Below, in pieces: positions 1 through 9,110 of a stretch of DNA of 64,000 nt (the first letter of the stretch is position 1; the number at the start of each line of letters is the position of its first letter). The notes under the pieces are model-generated. The model was not told the DNA's origin. It saw nothing but the letters and a program-made list of their open reading frames with translations, and searched no databases. The translations under genes were made by a program, and so were the position numbers. The stretch is from Anaeromicrobium sediminis. Lineage in GTDB: Bacteria > Bacillota > Clostridia > Peptostreptococcales > Thermotaleaceae. The stretch lies in contig NZ_NIBG01000008.1 in the NCBI RefSeq assembly GCF_002270055.1, forward strand, positions 28,113 through 92,112, given 5' to 3'.

Positions 1-1149
1 CCCATGTCTAAGGACCTTGGATGGAGTATTTCAAAGTTATCATTAGCTTATTCTCTTATGATGAGCGTTTATGCAATAACTGCCTTTTTTAGTGGAATCC
101 TAATAGATAAGTGGGGTACTAGACCTGCCTATCTTATAGCTTCTGTCGGAGGAGCTCTTGGTTTTTATTTGACTAGTAATGCGAACTCATATATTAGCTA
201 TGTACTTCCTTATGTGATATTTGCAGGCATTGGTACAGGTATGCTCTGGGTATCCTCTACCATATCCGTTCGTAAATGGTATGTGGGAAAATCCTATGCC
301 ACCATGTGGGGAATAGCCTTTATGGGTGCTCCTGCTGCCCAGATAGTATTAAGCCTCGGTGTGAAAAAGTTATTATTAACTTTAGGATGGCGACTTGCCA
401 TGAAAATATTGGCTTTAATAGTTTTCGTATTATTACTAATGGCATCATATTTTAGTCGTAAAAACCCTTCTGACTATGGATTATCTCCCTTTGGAGTTAC
501 AAGCCAGGAGGTAAATAATGAGTATGTTTGGAGTTTAAAGGAAGCCTATTCTACATTTCCTATATGGGGTGCCATTTTAGCCTTCATTACAAGTATAATA
601 GCAGAATTTCTAATTTGGACTCAAATAGTAATGTATTGGACTAAAGATATGGGATTAACCCTTGCCACCTCAACAAACCTTTATGTGGTAATTGGTTTTG
701 CTGGACTTATAAGTATGCCTTTTATGGGTAAAGTGGCTGATAAGGTTGTTTCAAGTAAGCCTTCTGAATCCATGGGAAGGAAAATTATGCTTATATTTGC
801 ACCGGCCGTTGGTGTTGTTGCCTGCATACTTTTACTATTAACAAAAATGTCCATTATCTATAGCATAATATCTTGTATACTATTTTCTGTGTACTGGGCC
901 ATAGAACCAGGTGGAGTGGCTGGATATATAGGTGCCATATATGGTGGAAAAACATTAGGTAGGATTTGGGGTGCGGCCACTTTAATAGTAATGGGAATTG
1001 GGCCTGCATTAGGCAGTTTCATGGGAGCCTATTTGTATGACCTAAACGGCTCATATTATTATTCCATAATCTTTGCCACTTGTGCTTTTGCGCTATCTAC
1101 TATCATTTCATTATTTTTACCTTTAAAGGTTCGTATAAACAAAAAATAA
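1..1149 (+). CDS. MFS transporter (OFA/oxalate-formate antiporter-like), 5' end cut off by window
   Basis: Integral membrane transporter of the major facilitator superfamily. About eleven hydrophobic segments are visible. The loop after the first visible pair carries the MFS motif A (GILIDKWGTR), and the region before it (DLGWSISKLSLAYSL) matches the start of TM2 in OFA-type carriers. The first transmembrane helix is therefore missing. The frame is open to base 1, so the gene almost certainly begins upstream of the window and the ATG at 4 is internal. The substrate cannot be read from the sequence; OFA relatives move small carboxylates. It converges on the next gene, with a shared hairpin between them. 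Confidence 0.85.
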   Translation, partial: PMSKDLGWSISKLSLAYSLMMSVYAITAFFSGILIDKWGTRPAYLIASVGGALGFYLTSNANSYISYVLPYVIFAGIGTGMLWVSSTISVRKWYVGKSYATMWGIAFMGAPAAQIVLSLGVKKLLLTLGWRLAMKILALIVFVLLLMASYFSRKNPSDYGLSPFGVTSQEVNNEYVWSLKEAYSTFPIWGAILAFITSIIAEFLIWTQIVMYWTKDMGLTLATSTNLYVVIGFAGLISMPFMGKVADKVVSSKPSESMGRKIMLIFAPAVGVVACILLLLTKMSIIYSIISCILFSVYWAIEPGGVAGYIGAIYGGKTLGRIWGAATLIVMGIGPALGSFMGAYLYDLNGSYYYSIIFATCAFALSTIISLFLPLKVRINKK

Positions 1150-1151
1150 AT

Positions 1152-1203
1152 TAGACAAATTTAAAGGACTGCTATAGAAAGCCGTCCTTTAATAATTTGT
1201 CTA
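1152..1203. terminator. bidirectional hairpin between MFS gene and ybjQ-like gene
   Basis: The arms aaaggac and gtccttt, extended by agacaaattt and aataatttgtct, form a long stem between two convergent genes. AT-rich tracts lie on both sides. Confidence 0.7.
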
Positions 1204-1512
1204 TAAAAATTTTACTGCCGTTCCATAGGCCATTACCTCTGCCGCTCCTTGCATTACTGCATTAGTAGCATATCTAACATTTATAATGCCATCTGCTCCT
1301 AAACTTTGGGCTTCTTCCATCATCCTTTTAGTAGCTAAACCCCTAGCTTCTTCCATCATCTCCGCATAAGCAGTAATTTCGCCGCCTACTAGGGTTTTTA
1401 ATCCACTTAAAATGTCTTTTCCCACATGCTTAGATTGAACAGTGCTTCCCTTTACTATTCCTAGAGTTTTTAATTTAGTATCATTTATGAAGTCAGTATT
1501 TACAACTATCAC
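1201..1512 (-). CDS. YbjQ/UPF0145 family protein
   Basis: Small soluble protein of about 103 residues in the YbjQ (UPF0145, DUF74) family, which is annotated as a putative heavy-metal-binding domain and forms oligomeric rings in solved members. The conserved C-terminal half is clear: GADGIINVRYATNAV, then a short stretch ending AEVMAYGTAVKF. I place the start at the second GTG, at 1512, because the AAGGAG ribosome binding site is 8 bases upstream of it; a GTG three codons earlier overlaps that site. No partner gene suggests a specific function. Confidence 0.85.
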   Translation of the reverse strand: MIVVNTDFINDTKLKTLGIVKGSTVQSKHVGKDILSGLKTLVGGEITAYAEMMEEARGLATKRMMEEAQSLGADGIINVRYATNAVMQGAAEVMAYGTAVKFL

Positions 1513-1606
1513 TTTAATCACTCCTTAATCTTATTATCTGTTAATTATATGAATGATAAACGTGATAGTTTCCCTCTATATTAAATTATTCAATTTATTT
1601 ATATAT

Positions 1607-2851
1607 TTAAATTTTCCCTATATCTTTTCTATAATACATGTTTTCAAAATCCACCTTAGAAATAGAATCATATACTTTATTTCTAGCTTCTTCTATATTT
1701 TTACCTAAAGTAACTAGTGATAATACTCTACCACCATTGGTGACAATTTTATCTCCTGTAGATTTTGTACCTCCATGGAATATTTTCAAATCATTTTCTT
1801 CTATTTTTATTTCCTTATTCTTTTCATACTCATTAGGATATCCTCCAGAAGCTAATACTACACATACACTAGATTCAGTCTTCCACTTTATGTCCATATC
1901 TTTTAGATTACCATCTATAATACTATTCATAATTTCATATAAATCACTTTCTAATCTTGTAAGTATTACTTGAGTTTCAGGATCTCCAAATCTAACATTT
2001 ATTTCTATTACCTTTGCTCCAGATTTTGTCATCATAAGACCTATAAATAATATGCCCTTATAGTCTAAGTTAGACTTTTCAAATCCTTCTGCCATCGGTT
2101 TTAGTATTTCTTTTTCTACCATGTCCTTATATTCTCTGTCGTATAATTCATTAGGAGAAAAAGTTCCCATACCTCCTGTATTAGGTCCTTTATCACCGTC
2201 ATATACGGCCTTATAATCTTTAGCACTTTCCATAGGAACTATATAATTTCCATCTACGAAACATAGTAGAGAACATTCTATTCCTTCTAAAAACTCCTCT
2301 ATAACTACTTCATTTCCCGATTGGCCAAATTTTTTCGCAACCATTATAGTATCTATGGCCTCTTTAGCTTCATTAAAATCCTGAGCTATTATTACACCCT
2401 TTCCTGCAGCTAGCCCATCAGCTTTTAAAACTACAGGGTATCCAAATTGTTCTAAATTCTTCATAGCATCTTCAGCATTATTTACTCTCACATATTTAGC
2501 AGTAGGTATATTATTTTCAACTAAAAACTCTTTAGTAAATGCTTTACTTCCTTCTAATTGTGAACATTTTTTATTAGGACCAAATATTCGTAAATTATCC
2601 TTTTCAAACTCATCAACAATTCCCATAACTAGTGGCACTTCTGGACCTACTACTGTTAAATCTATATTATTATCCTTAACAAAATCTTTTAATTTTTCTA
2701 TTTCCGTTACATCTATATTTACATTTTCCCCAATATCTTTAGTTCCACCATTTCCTGGTGCAAAATATATTTTATCTACCTGCGGACTTTGGCTTAACTT
2801 CCACCCAATAACACTCTCTCTTGATCCACTTCCAACTACTAATACTTTCAT
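1607..2851 (-). CDS. purD: phosphoribosylamine-glycine ligase (GAR synthetase)
   Basis: ATP-dependent ligase that joins glycine to phosphoribosylamine, the second step of purine synthesis. It is 414 residues, the normal length, with the N-terminal MKVLVVGSGSRESVIGWKL nucleotide-binding start, an ATP-grasp centre (VVLKADGLAAGKGVIIA) and the PurD signature RFGDPETQVIL. It is the last gene of the minus-strand pur cluster. It is separated from purH by about 300 bases that hold an inverted repeat and one copy of a structured dispersed repeat, so it may be transcribed partly on its own. Confidence 0.96.
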   Translation of the reverse strand: MKVLVVGSGSRESVIGWKLSQSPQVDKIYFAPGNGGTKDIGENVNIDVTEIEKLKDFVKDNNIDLTVVGPEVPLVMGIVDEFEKDNLRIFGPNKKCSQLEGSKAFTKEFLVENNIPTAKYVRVNNAEDAMKNLEQFGYPVVLKADGLAAGKGVIIAQDFNEAKEAIDTIMVAKKFGQSGNEVVIEEFLEGIECSLLCFVDGNYIVPMESAKDYKAVYDGDKGPNTGGMGTFSPNELYDREYKDMVEKEILKPMAEGFEKSNLDYKGILFIGLMMTKSGAKVIEINVRFGDPETQVILTRLESDLYEIMNSIIDGNLKDMDIKWKTESSVCVVLASGGYPNEYEKNKEIKIEENDLKIFHGGTKSTGDKIVTNGGRVLSLVTLGKNIEEARNKVYDSISKVDFENMYYRKDIGKI

Positions 2852-2894
2852 ATTCTTACCTCCCCTTTATTAACGATTAATTTTTTTGTTTAGA

Positions 2895-2945
2895 GTTAAG
2901 GGTTAAGAGTTTAGAGTTATTAACCCTCAACACTTAACCCTTAAC
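2895..2945. repeat. short palindromic repeat of the GGTTAAG type
   Basis: Left arm gttaagggttaagagt (2895-2910) and right arm cacttaacccttaac (2931-2945) can form a hairpin. The same kind of direct-plus-inverted GGGTTAAGAG wording recurs at 56934-57007, and a related GGTTAGCAG palindrome lies at 28476-28552. No coding content. Confidence 0.6.
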
Positions 2946-2951
2946 CTGTCT

Positions 2952-3145
2952 CTTTCACTATAAAACTTCCGCACCTACGAGTTGAAATAAGTTTAACAAT
3001 TTTTGAAAAGGTGGAACATCAGAATATCTCACGCTGTAAACAATTGTGAATCTTCTACCGACCTTATAAGATTCACACTATCTATCCTGATAGTGACTTC
3101 CTTTGAAAAAATTTTAAACTTATTGGAACGAAATAGGTTCAAGAA
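2952..3145 (+). repeat. structured dispersed repeat, copy A
   Basis: One of five related copies in this window; core about 2971-3140. It fills most of the purH-purD spacer together with the palindrome at 2895. Outer arms cacctac / ataggt enclose aataagttt / aaacttatt, then atcag / ctgat, then an inner hairpin gtgaatctt / aagattcac. It shares the near-invariant core GCTGTAAACAATTGTGAA and the flank TAGTGACTT with the other copies. Strand is given for the conserved-core orientation; whether or where it is transcribed is unknown. Confidence 0.8.
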
Positions 3146-3152
3146 CGTTAAA

Positions 3153-4670
3153 TTAATGCTTAAAATGTCTTATTCCCGTAAGTACCATACTCATACCATA
3201 TTTATCAGCCATTTTAACAGAATCTTCGTCTCTCATAGATCCTCCTGGTTGAACAACAGCACATATCCCCTTTTCTCCTGCCATTTGTACACAATCATCA
3301 AATGGGAAAAATGCGTCTGATGCAATTACACTTCCTTTTAAGTCCACATTACTTCTAGATAAAGCATTTTCCATGGCCCATATTCTACTTACTTGACCAT
3401 TTCCAATGCCTATAGTTTGCTTGTTTTTTACTACTACAATACCATTAGAAGTAATATGCTTTACAACTTTTAGAGCAAATTCCATATCTTCCATTTCACT
3501 ATCATTTGGTTGTTTCTCTGTTACTACTTTTAGAGTATCTTTATTCCATAATTCTTCATTAGAATCTTGAACTAATATACCTCCAGATATGTTTTTTGTA
3601 GTCCATGTCTTACTTCTTTCTTTTATTTCCATCTTTATAATTCTAATATTTTTCTTGCTCTTCAATATTTCTAGAGCTTCATCTGTATAGTCTGGTGCTA
3701 TTACTATTTCTATAAATATTTTGTTTAACTCTTTCGCCAAGTCAGATTCAACAGTTCTGTTTAAGCATACTATTCCACCAAATACAGATACAGGGTCTGC
3801 TTCATAGGCTTTTAAATATGCTTCTTTTACATTACTTGCCGTAGCAACTCCACAAGGATTTGCATGTTTTACATTTACTGCAGTAGGCTCACTAAATTCA
3901 CACATTAGCTCTATAGCTCCGTTAGCATCATTTATATTGTTATATGACAATTGCTTTCCGTGTAATTGCTCACCTTTTAGTATACTAGTATTTTCATCTA
4001 AAACACTTTTATACACAAAAGCTCTTTGATGAGGATTTTCTCCATAGCGAAGTTCATCTACCTTTTCAAAAGTCTTGGTATATGTATCTCCTAGACCTTT
4101 GTTAGCTCTCTTTCTTAAATATTCACTAATTAAAGCATCATAGTTAGCCGTATGACTAAATGCTTTTAGTGCTAAGTCATATCTAAAATCCATATTAGCT
4201 TCTTCATTTTCTAGAGTTTCTATAACCTTTGTATAGTCACTTGGATCACATACTATCATAACGTCTTTAAAGTTTTTAGCAGCCGCCCTTATCATAGTAG
4301 GCCCACCAATATCTATATTTTCTATAGCTTCGTCTAAATCGTCAGTTCTTAATATGGTTTCTTTAAAAGGATATAAATTTACTACTACTAAATCTATAGG
4401 CGTTATATTATGCTCATTTAATTCACTTAGGTGTTCTTGTGTTCTTTTAGCTAAAATACCACCGTGTACTTTAGGATGTAGAGTTTTTACTCGCCCTCCT
4501 AATATTTCTGGGTGCTCTGTTACATTAGATACTTTCAATACATCTATACCAGATTCTTTTAATAAGTTGTAAGTACCTCCTGTAGATATGATTTCTACAC
4601 CTAATTTTGATAATTTTTTTGCAAATTCTACTACTCCACTTTTATCAGATACACTAATTAAAGCTCTCAA
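3153..4670 (-). CDS. purH: bifunctional AICAR transformylase / IMP cyclohydrolase
   Basis: Catalyses the last two steps to IMP. 505 residues, typical length. The N-terminal MGS-like cyclohydrolase domain (residues 1 to about 130) opens with [16 protein letters not shown]. The transformylase domain follows, with RYGENPHQ and the [11 protein letters not shown] signature holding the catalytic Lys-His. The start is a TTG with AGGAGG six bases upstream. It is separated by 11 bases from purN, so it is part of the same operon. Confidence 0.96.
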   Translation of the reverse strand: MRALISVSDKSGVVEFAKKLSKLGVEIISTGGTYNLLKESGIDVLKVSNVTEHPEILGGRVKTLHPKVHGGILAKRTQEHLSELNEHNITPIDLVVVNLYPFKETILRTDDLDEAIENIDIGGPTMIRAAAKNFKDVMIVCDPSDYTKVIETLENEEANMDFRYDLALKAFSHTANYDALISEYLRKRANKGLGDTYTKTFEKVDELRYGENPHQRAFVYKSVLDENTSILKGEQLHGKQLSYNNINDANGAIELMCEFSEPTAVNVKHANPCGVATASNVKEAYLKAYEADPVSVFGGIVCLNRTVESDLAKELNKIFIEIVIAPDYTDEALEILKSKKNIRIIKMEIKERSKTWTTKNISGGILVQDSNEELWNKDTLKVVTEKQPNDSEMEDMEFALKVVKHITSNGIVVVKNKQTIGIGNGQVSRIWAMENALSRSNVDLKGSVIASDAFFPFDDCVQMAGEKGICAVVQPGGSMRDEDSVKMADKYGMSMVLTGIRHFKH

Positions 4671-4681
4671 ATCTATTCCTC

Positions 4682-5254
4682 CTATCTACAAAATTCCTTT
4701 ATTACGTCTACTAATATTTCATGTTCTATTTCAAGAACTCGCTTTTGTACTGTCTCCACTGTATCATATTCATATACGTCACATGTTTTTTGTTTTATGA
4801 TAGGTCCTGTATCTACCCCTTCATCCACAAAGTGCACTGTAGCGCCTGTAATCTTCTCTTTGTTTTCTATAACGGCTTTGTGAACTTTTTGTCCATAAAA
4901 ACCACGACCACAATATTTTGGAATAAGAGATGGATGAATATTTATTATTTTCTTTGGGTACAGTCTTGTTATTTTTTCATCTAATATACTCAAAAATCCT
5001 GCTAAAACTATTAAATCTATTTTGCAGTCTTCTAATATTCTAACTATTTCATCTGTATTATGTTCACGGCCCATGGCTTTTTCTATTACATGGGTCTTTA
5101 TATTATGTTTTTTTCCTCTTTCAATGCCCTTAGCGTTTTTATTGTCTGACAATATTAGCTTTATCTCACCATCTATATTTTTCTCATGTACATTGTCTAT
5201 AATAGCTTGTAAATTAGAACCAGAACCAGATATGAATACAGCTATATTTAGCAT
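4682..5254 (-). CDS. purN: phosphoribosylglycinamide formyltransferase
   Basis: Folate-dependent GAR transformylase, third step of the pathway. 190 residues. The N-terminal [14 protein letters not shown] and the active-site block [18 protein letters not shown] are intact, with the catalytic Asp in [16 protein letters not shown]. It overlaps the 3' end of purM by 7 bases, which suggests translational coupling. Confidence 0.96.
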   Translation of the reverse strand: MLNIAVFISGSGSNLQAIIDNVHEKNIDGEIKLILSDNKNAKGIERGKKHNIKTHVIEKAMGREHNTDEIVRILEDCKIDLIVLAGFLSILDEKITRLYPKKIINIHPSLIPKYCGRGFYGQKVHKAVIENKEKITGATVHFVDEGVDTGPIIKQKTCDVYEYDTVETVQKRVLEIEHEILVDVIKEFCR

Positions 5255-6261
5255 ATATCCACCCCGTTTATTCCCTTAACTACTTCTCCAATTACATGAC
5301 ATTCTAATTCATTAGCTATTTTTTCACTATCTTCTTTACTTACTACCAAGATTAAGCCTACTCCCATGTTAAATGTACCATACATTTCTTCTTCACTTAT
5401 GTTTCCTACATTCATTATTACATTAAATATGGCAGGTACATTCCATGAACCTTTATTTATCTTTACTCCAAACCTTTCAGGAATAATTCTTGGAATATTT
5501 TCATAAAATCCTCCACCAGTTACATGGCACACGCCCTTAACATCGTATTTAGGGAATATTTGTGCGCATTCCTTTGCATATATTCTTGTAGGAGTTAGCA
5601 ATGCTTCTCCTAAAGTAGTTCCTAATTCATCCATATGATCATTTAAATCGTAGTTATTGTCTTTAAAAAATACTTTTCTAACTAAAGAGTATCCATTACT
5701 ATGAATACCACTAGATGGGATAGCCACTAATACGTCTCCATCTTCTATTCTTTCTCCAGTTATGATTTTATCTTTATCTACAACACCTACAGTAAATCCT
5801 GCTAAATCATATTCTTCATCTGCATAAAAATCAGGCATTTCTGCCGTTTCTCCACCTACTAAAGAGGTCCCTGCCTGTACACATCCATCAGCTATTCCCT
5901 TTACTATTTGTTCTACTTTTTCAGCCTTTAGATTTCCAGTTGCAACATAATCTAAGAAAAATAGAGGTTTTGCTCCTTGGCAAAGAATGTCATTTACACA
6001 CATGGCCACACAGTCTATTCCTATAGTGTCATGTTTATCCATCATAAAAGCTAGTTTTAATTTAGTTCCAACTCCGTCAGTACCAGATACTAATACAGGC
6101 TTTTTTATACCTTCTAAATCTAATTCAAATAATCCACTAAATCCACCAATTCCTGTTAAAACACTGCTAGACAAAGTTTTGTTAATATGTTTTTTCATCA
6201 TGTTAACGGCTCTTTGACCTTCTAATACATCTACACCTGCGTCTTTATAAGTAGTTTTCAT
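5248..6261 (-). CDS. purM: phosphoribosylformylglycinamidine cyclo-ligase (AIR synthetase)
   Basis: Closes the imidazole ring to give AIR. 337 residues. It has the YKDAGVDVLEGQRAV start, the ATP-binding GVGTKLKLA segment and the GGETAEMP signature. A strong AGGAGGAG site precedes the ATG. It lies between purF (11-base gap) and purN (overlap), as in many Firmicute pur operons. Confidence 0.96.
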   Translation of the reverse strand: MKTTYKDAGVDVLEGQRAVNMMKKHINKTLSSSVLTGIGGFSGLFELDLEGIKKPVLVSGTDGVGTKLKLAFMMDKHDTIGIDCVAMCVNDILCQGAKPLFFLDYVATGNLKAEKVEQIVKGIADGCVQAGTSLVGGETAEMPDFYADEEYDLAGFTVGVVDKDKIITGERIEDGDVLVAIPSSGIHSNGYSLVRKVFFKDNNYDLNDHMDELGTTLGEALLTPTRIYAKECAQIFPKYDVKGVCHVTGGGFYENIPRIIPERFGVKINKGSWNVPAIFNVIMNVGNISEEEMYGTFNMGVGLILVVSKEDSEKIANELECHVIGEVVKGINGVDIC

Positions 6262-6272
6262 AATAACTCCTC

Positions 6273-7643
6273 CTAGTTTCCTATTTCCATTGGATACTTT
6301 CCACTAAAACATGCCGTACATAAGCTTAGATTAGCGTCACTACATGATTCATTTAACCCCTCTAGACTTAAGAAAGATAGAGAATCTGCACCTATTACTT
6401 GTCTTATACTTTCTACAGAATTGTTTGCTCCAATTAGGTTCTTTTTATCTGGAGTATCTATACCAAAGTAACAAGGATTTGTTACACTAGGAGAACTTAT
6501 TCTTATATGAACTTCTTTTACTCCTGCTTGTTTCAGTAGAGTTACTATATTTTTCATAGTAGTGCCTCGAACTATAGAATCATCTACTAATATGATTTTC
6601 TTCCCTTCTATAGTACTTTTTAGAGGGCTTAGTTTAAGTTTAACTTTCATTTCACGTCTTTCTTGAGTAGGTTCTATAAAGGTTCTCCCTACATATCTAT
6701 TTTTTATTAAGCCTTCTGCAAAAGGAATTCCCGACTCTTGTGAATATCCCATGGCTGCTATTCTTCCTGAATCAGGCACATCCACCACTAAATCTGCATC
6801 TATCTTATTTTCCCTTGCAAGTATTTTTCCAGCTTTTAACCTACTCATATAAACACTTTGATTATCTATTTCTGAATCTGGTCTTGCAAAATAAACGAAT
6901 TCAAAGGAACATAGTGCAGACTTTTTAGGAGTTGTTTTGTAACTTTCTACCACATCGCCATTAATAACTACAATTTCTCCTGGTTCTATATTTCTAATGA
7001 TCTGTCCCTCTAATACATTTAGTACACAACTTTCAGATCCTAATATATATCCATTTTTATTTTTTCCAAGAACTAATGGTCTAAGACCATGCGGGTCTCT
7101 CATGCCTATTAATTTGTCTTCACATGTTAGGACTACAGCATAAGCACCTTTGATTGTTTCCATAGTTTTCTTTATACCGTCTACAATATTATCTTTAGTA
7201 TACTTTTTTATTAAAACTCCTATTACTTCACTATCATTAGTAGTTTTAAATTCATAGCCTTCTTTCACTAATTGGTCTTTCAATTCATCTGTATTTACTA
7301 GGTTTCCATTATGGGCAAATCCAAATGTTCCTTTTGTATAATCCACATCTAGGGGTTGAGCGTTACTAGCTAAACTTTCTCCCGTAGTAGAATATCTTAC
7401 ATGTCCTATACCAATGTTACCACGTAATTCTTTAATTATACTTTCATTAAAAACATCTTGTACTAATCCCATTTCTTTATAACACTTTATGGCACCATCT
7501 TTGTTTACTAATATACCAGCACTTTCCTGTCCCCTATGCTGAATAGAGTGCAGTCCAAAGTATATATTTTCAGCTGTAATAGTTTCATCATTACTATATA
7601 TACCTACAACACCACATTCTTCATTTAACTTATCTAAAAACAT
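6273..7643 (-). CDS. purF: amidophosphoribosyltransferase
   Basis: First committed enzyme of purine synthesis, transferring glutamine amide nitrogen to PRPP. The glutaminase nucleophile is the Cys of EECGVVGIYS, which is preceded by a short propeptide (FLDKLNEE), as in Bacillus-type PurF. The PRPP-binding motif IILVDDSIVRGTTM is intact. Cysteines near the C-terminus (CSDANLSLCTACFSGKYP) fit a 4Fe-4S-type PurF. I place the start at 7643 (MFLDKL) because GGGGGTGAAGG lies just upstream; an ATG five codons earlier overlaps this site. Confidence 0.95.
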   Translation of the reverse strand: MFLDKLNEECGVVGIYSNDETITAENIYFGLHSIQHRGQESAGILVNKDGAIKCYKEMGLVQDVFNESIIKELRGNIGIGHVRYSTTGESLASNAQPLDVDYTKGTFGFAHNGNLVNTDELKDQLVKEGYEFKTTNDSEVIGVLIKKYTKDNIVDGIKKTMETIKGAYAVVLTCEDKLIGMRDPHGLRPLVLGKNKNGYILGSESCVLNVLEGQIIRNIEPGEIVVINGDVVESYKTTPKKSALCSFEFVYFARPDSEIDNQSVYMSRLKAGKILARENKIDADLVVDVPDSGRIAAMGYSQESGIPFAEGLIKNRYVGRTFIEPTQERREMKVKLKLSPLKSTIEGKKIILVDDSIVRGTTMKNIVTLLKQAGVKEVHIRISSPSVTNPCYFGIDTPDKKNLIGANNSVESIRQVIGADSLSFLSLEGLNESCSDANLSLCTACFSGKYPMEIGN

Positions 7644-7765
7644 AACCTTCACCCCCATGAATTAATAAGGTTACCAAAAAGATAGGCATACTTAATTTAA
7701 TGTACTATACTATTATAGTAATAATATAAAACCCTACTTTTTCAGTAACCTCTTATTCCTGCTGT

Positions 7766-8467
7766 CTATTCCATCCTACTTAATACTTCTTTATAAGCTT
7801 CTTCTATACTTCCTAAATCTCTTCTAAACCTATCTTTGTCCATTTTTTCGTTAGTATTCACATCCCAAAGTCTGCAAGTGTCAGGAGATATTTCATCAGC
7901 TAAAACTATTTCACCCTTGTAGATTCCAAACTCTAATTTGAAATCTATTAAGTTTAATCCTTTTTCCTTAAAGAAATCTATTAAAATAGTATTAATTTTT
8001 CTAGTATAGTTTTTAATAGTTTCTACTTGTTCTTTCGTAGCTAATTTTAAAGCTTGAATATGATCTTCATTTATAACAGGATCACCGTATTCATCAGCTT
8101 TATAGCAGAATTCTAAAATAGGAGTTTCAAGTTTTGTTCCCTCTACAAATCCTAATCTCTTACAAATAGAACCAGCTGCTGTATTTCTAACTATAACCTC
8201 TAGTAGTACTATATCTACAGCTTTTACCAAAGAGTCTCTATCTGATAATAGTTTTTCAAAGTGAGTTGGGATACCTTGTTCTTTTAAGATGTTAAATAAA
8301 ACTGCTGATATTTTGTTATTTATAACACCTTTATCTGCAATTTGCCCTTTTTTTTCACCATTAAAAGCTGTAGCATCATCTTTGTAGTGAATTATATATT
8401 TATCAGGTTCTTCTGTCTTAAATACTTGCTTAGCCTTTCCTTCATAAAGCATTTCTAACTTTTGCAT
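7766..8467 (-). CDS. purC: phosphoribosylaminoimidazole-succinocarboxamide synthase
   Basis: SAICAR synthetase, joining aspartate to CAIR. 233 residues. It has the start LEMLYEGKAKQVFKTEE, the SAICAR synthetase signatures LLEVIVRNTAAGSICKRLG and LIDFKLEFGI, and DEISPDTCRLWD. It follows purE with a single base between them. A 120-base spacer to purF contains inverted ggttac / gtaacc arms but no gene. Confidence 0.96.
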   Translation of the reverse strand: MQKLEMLYEGKAKQVFKTEEPDKYIIHYKDDATAFNGEKKGQIADKGVINNKISAVLFNILKEQGIPTHFEKLLSDRDSLVKAVDIVLLEVIVRNTAAGSICKRLGFVEGTKLETPILEFCYKADEYGDPVINEDHIQALKLATKEQVETIKNYTRKINTILIDFFKEKGLNLIDFKLEFGIYKGEIVLADEISPDTCRLWDVNTNEKMDKDRFRRDLGSIEEAYKEVLSRME

Positions 8468-8468
8468 A

Positions 8469-8951
8469 TTAACATCCCCCTAAGCTTGCATCATCTGCAA
8501 TTACTTTCTTTCTCATTTCTTCTCTATAATTTTCTAAGGCATCCCCTAGGTTTTTATATTTTAAACTCATCATTTCTAAAGCTAGAAGACCTGCATTTTC
8601 AGCTCCATTAATTGCCACTGTAGCAACAGGAATTCCACTTGGCATTTGTACTATAGATAAAAGTGAATCTAACCCATCCATTGTAGATGATTTTATTGGT
8701 AATCCTATTACAGGTAGTGTTGTGAATGATGCTATTACTCCCGGTAAGTGAGCTGCCTTTCCTGCTGCTCCTATTATTACATCATATCCATTTTCCTTTG
8801 CTCCTTTAACAAACTCTGCTGCTATATCTGGAGTTCTATGGGCTGACATTACTCTAGTAGTAACCTCCACACCAAAATTTTTTAGTAAATCTTCACACTT
8901 CTTTACTACTTCATAATCTGACTTACTTCCCATTAAAATTGCAACCTTCAT
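8469..8951 (-). CDS. purE: 5-(carboxyamino)imidazole ribonucleotide mutase
   Basis: 160 residues. The start VAILMGSKSDYEVVKKC and the MSAHRTP motif are those of PurE. No purK is visible in the window. That leaves open whether this is a PurK-dependent class I enzyme with purK elsewhere, or one that works on AIR directly. It is the first gene of the tight purE-C-F-M-N-H run. Confidence 0.94.
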   Translation of the reverse strand: MKVAILMGSKSDYEVVKKCEDLLKNFGVEVTTRVMSAHRTPDIAAEFVKGAKENGYDVIIGAAGKAAHLPGVIASFTTLPVIGLPIKSSTMDGLDSLLSIVQMPSGIPVATVAINGAENAGLLALEMMSLKYKNLGDALENYREEMRKKVIADDASLGGC

Positions 8952-8983
8952 TTTAGCCTCTCCTCCATTTTAATTTTAGGTAA

Positions 8984-9083
8984 CAAAAAGACAGTTAACC
9001 AATTTAAATAAGTTTATCTCTTAAAAATATCATCTTAATTTAAGCATAAAATTATTCATTAAATCACACTGGTTAACTGTCCT
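8984..9083 (-). terminator. long-range hairpin between pbuG and purE
   Basis: The arms gacagttaacc and ggttaactgtc are 11-base perfect complements separated by about 70 AT-rich bases. Read on the minus strand, the second arm is followed by a T tract. It could terminate the permease message or act as an attenuator for the purE operon. No purine aptamer is seen here. Confidence 0.55.
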
Positions 9084-9110
9084 AAAATATCTTCTCTTTA
9101 GAACATATAC

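Noticed and set aside
2952-3145. Repeat family as group I intron or insertion sequence
   Set aside because: At 170-200 bases it is too short, no intron core elements or transposase frame are visible, and the copies lie outside genes.
3003-3320. Plus-strand open frame of 105 codons over the purH-purD spacer
   Set aside because: It lies across the structured repeat and the 3' end of purH, has no ribosome binding site and unlikely composition.
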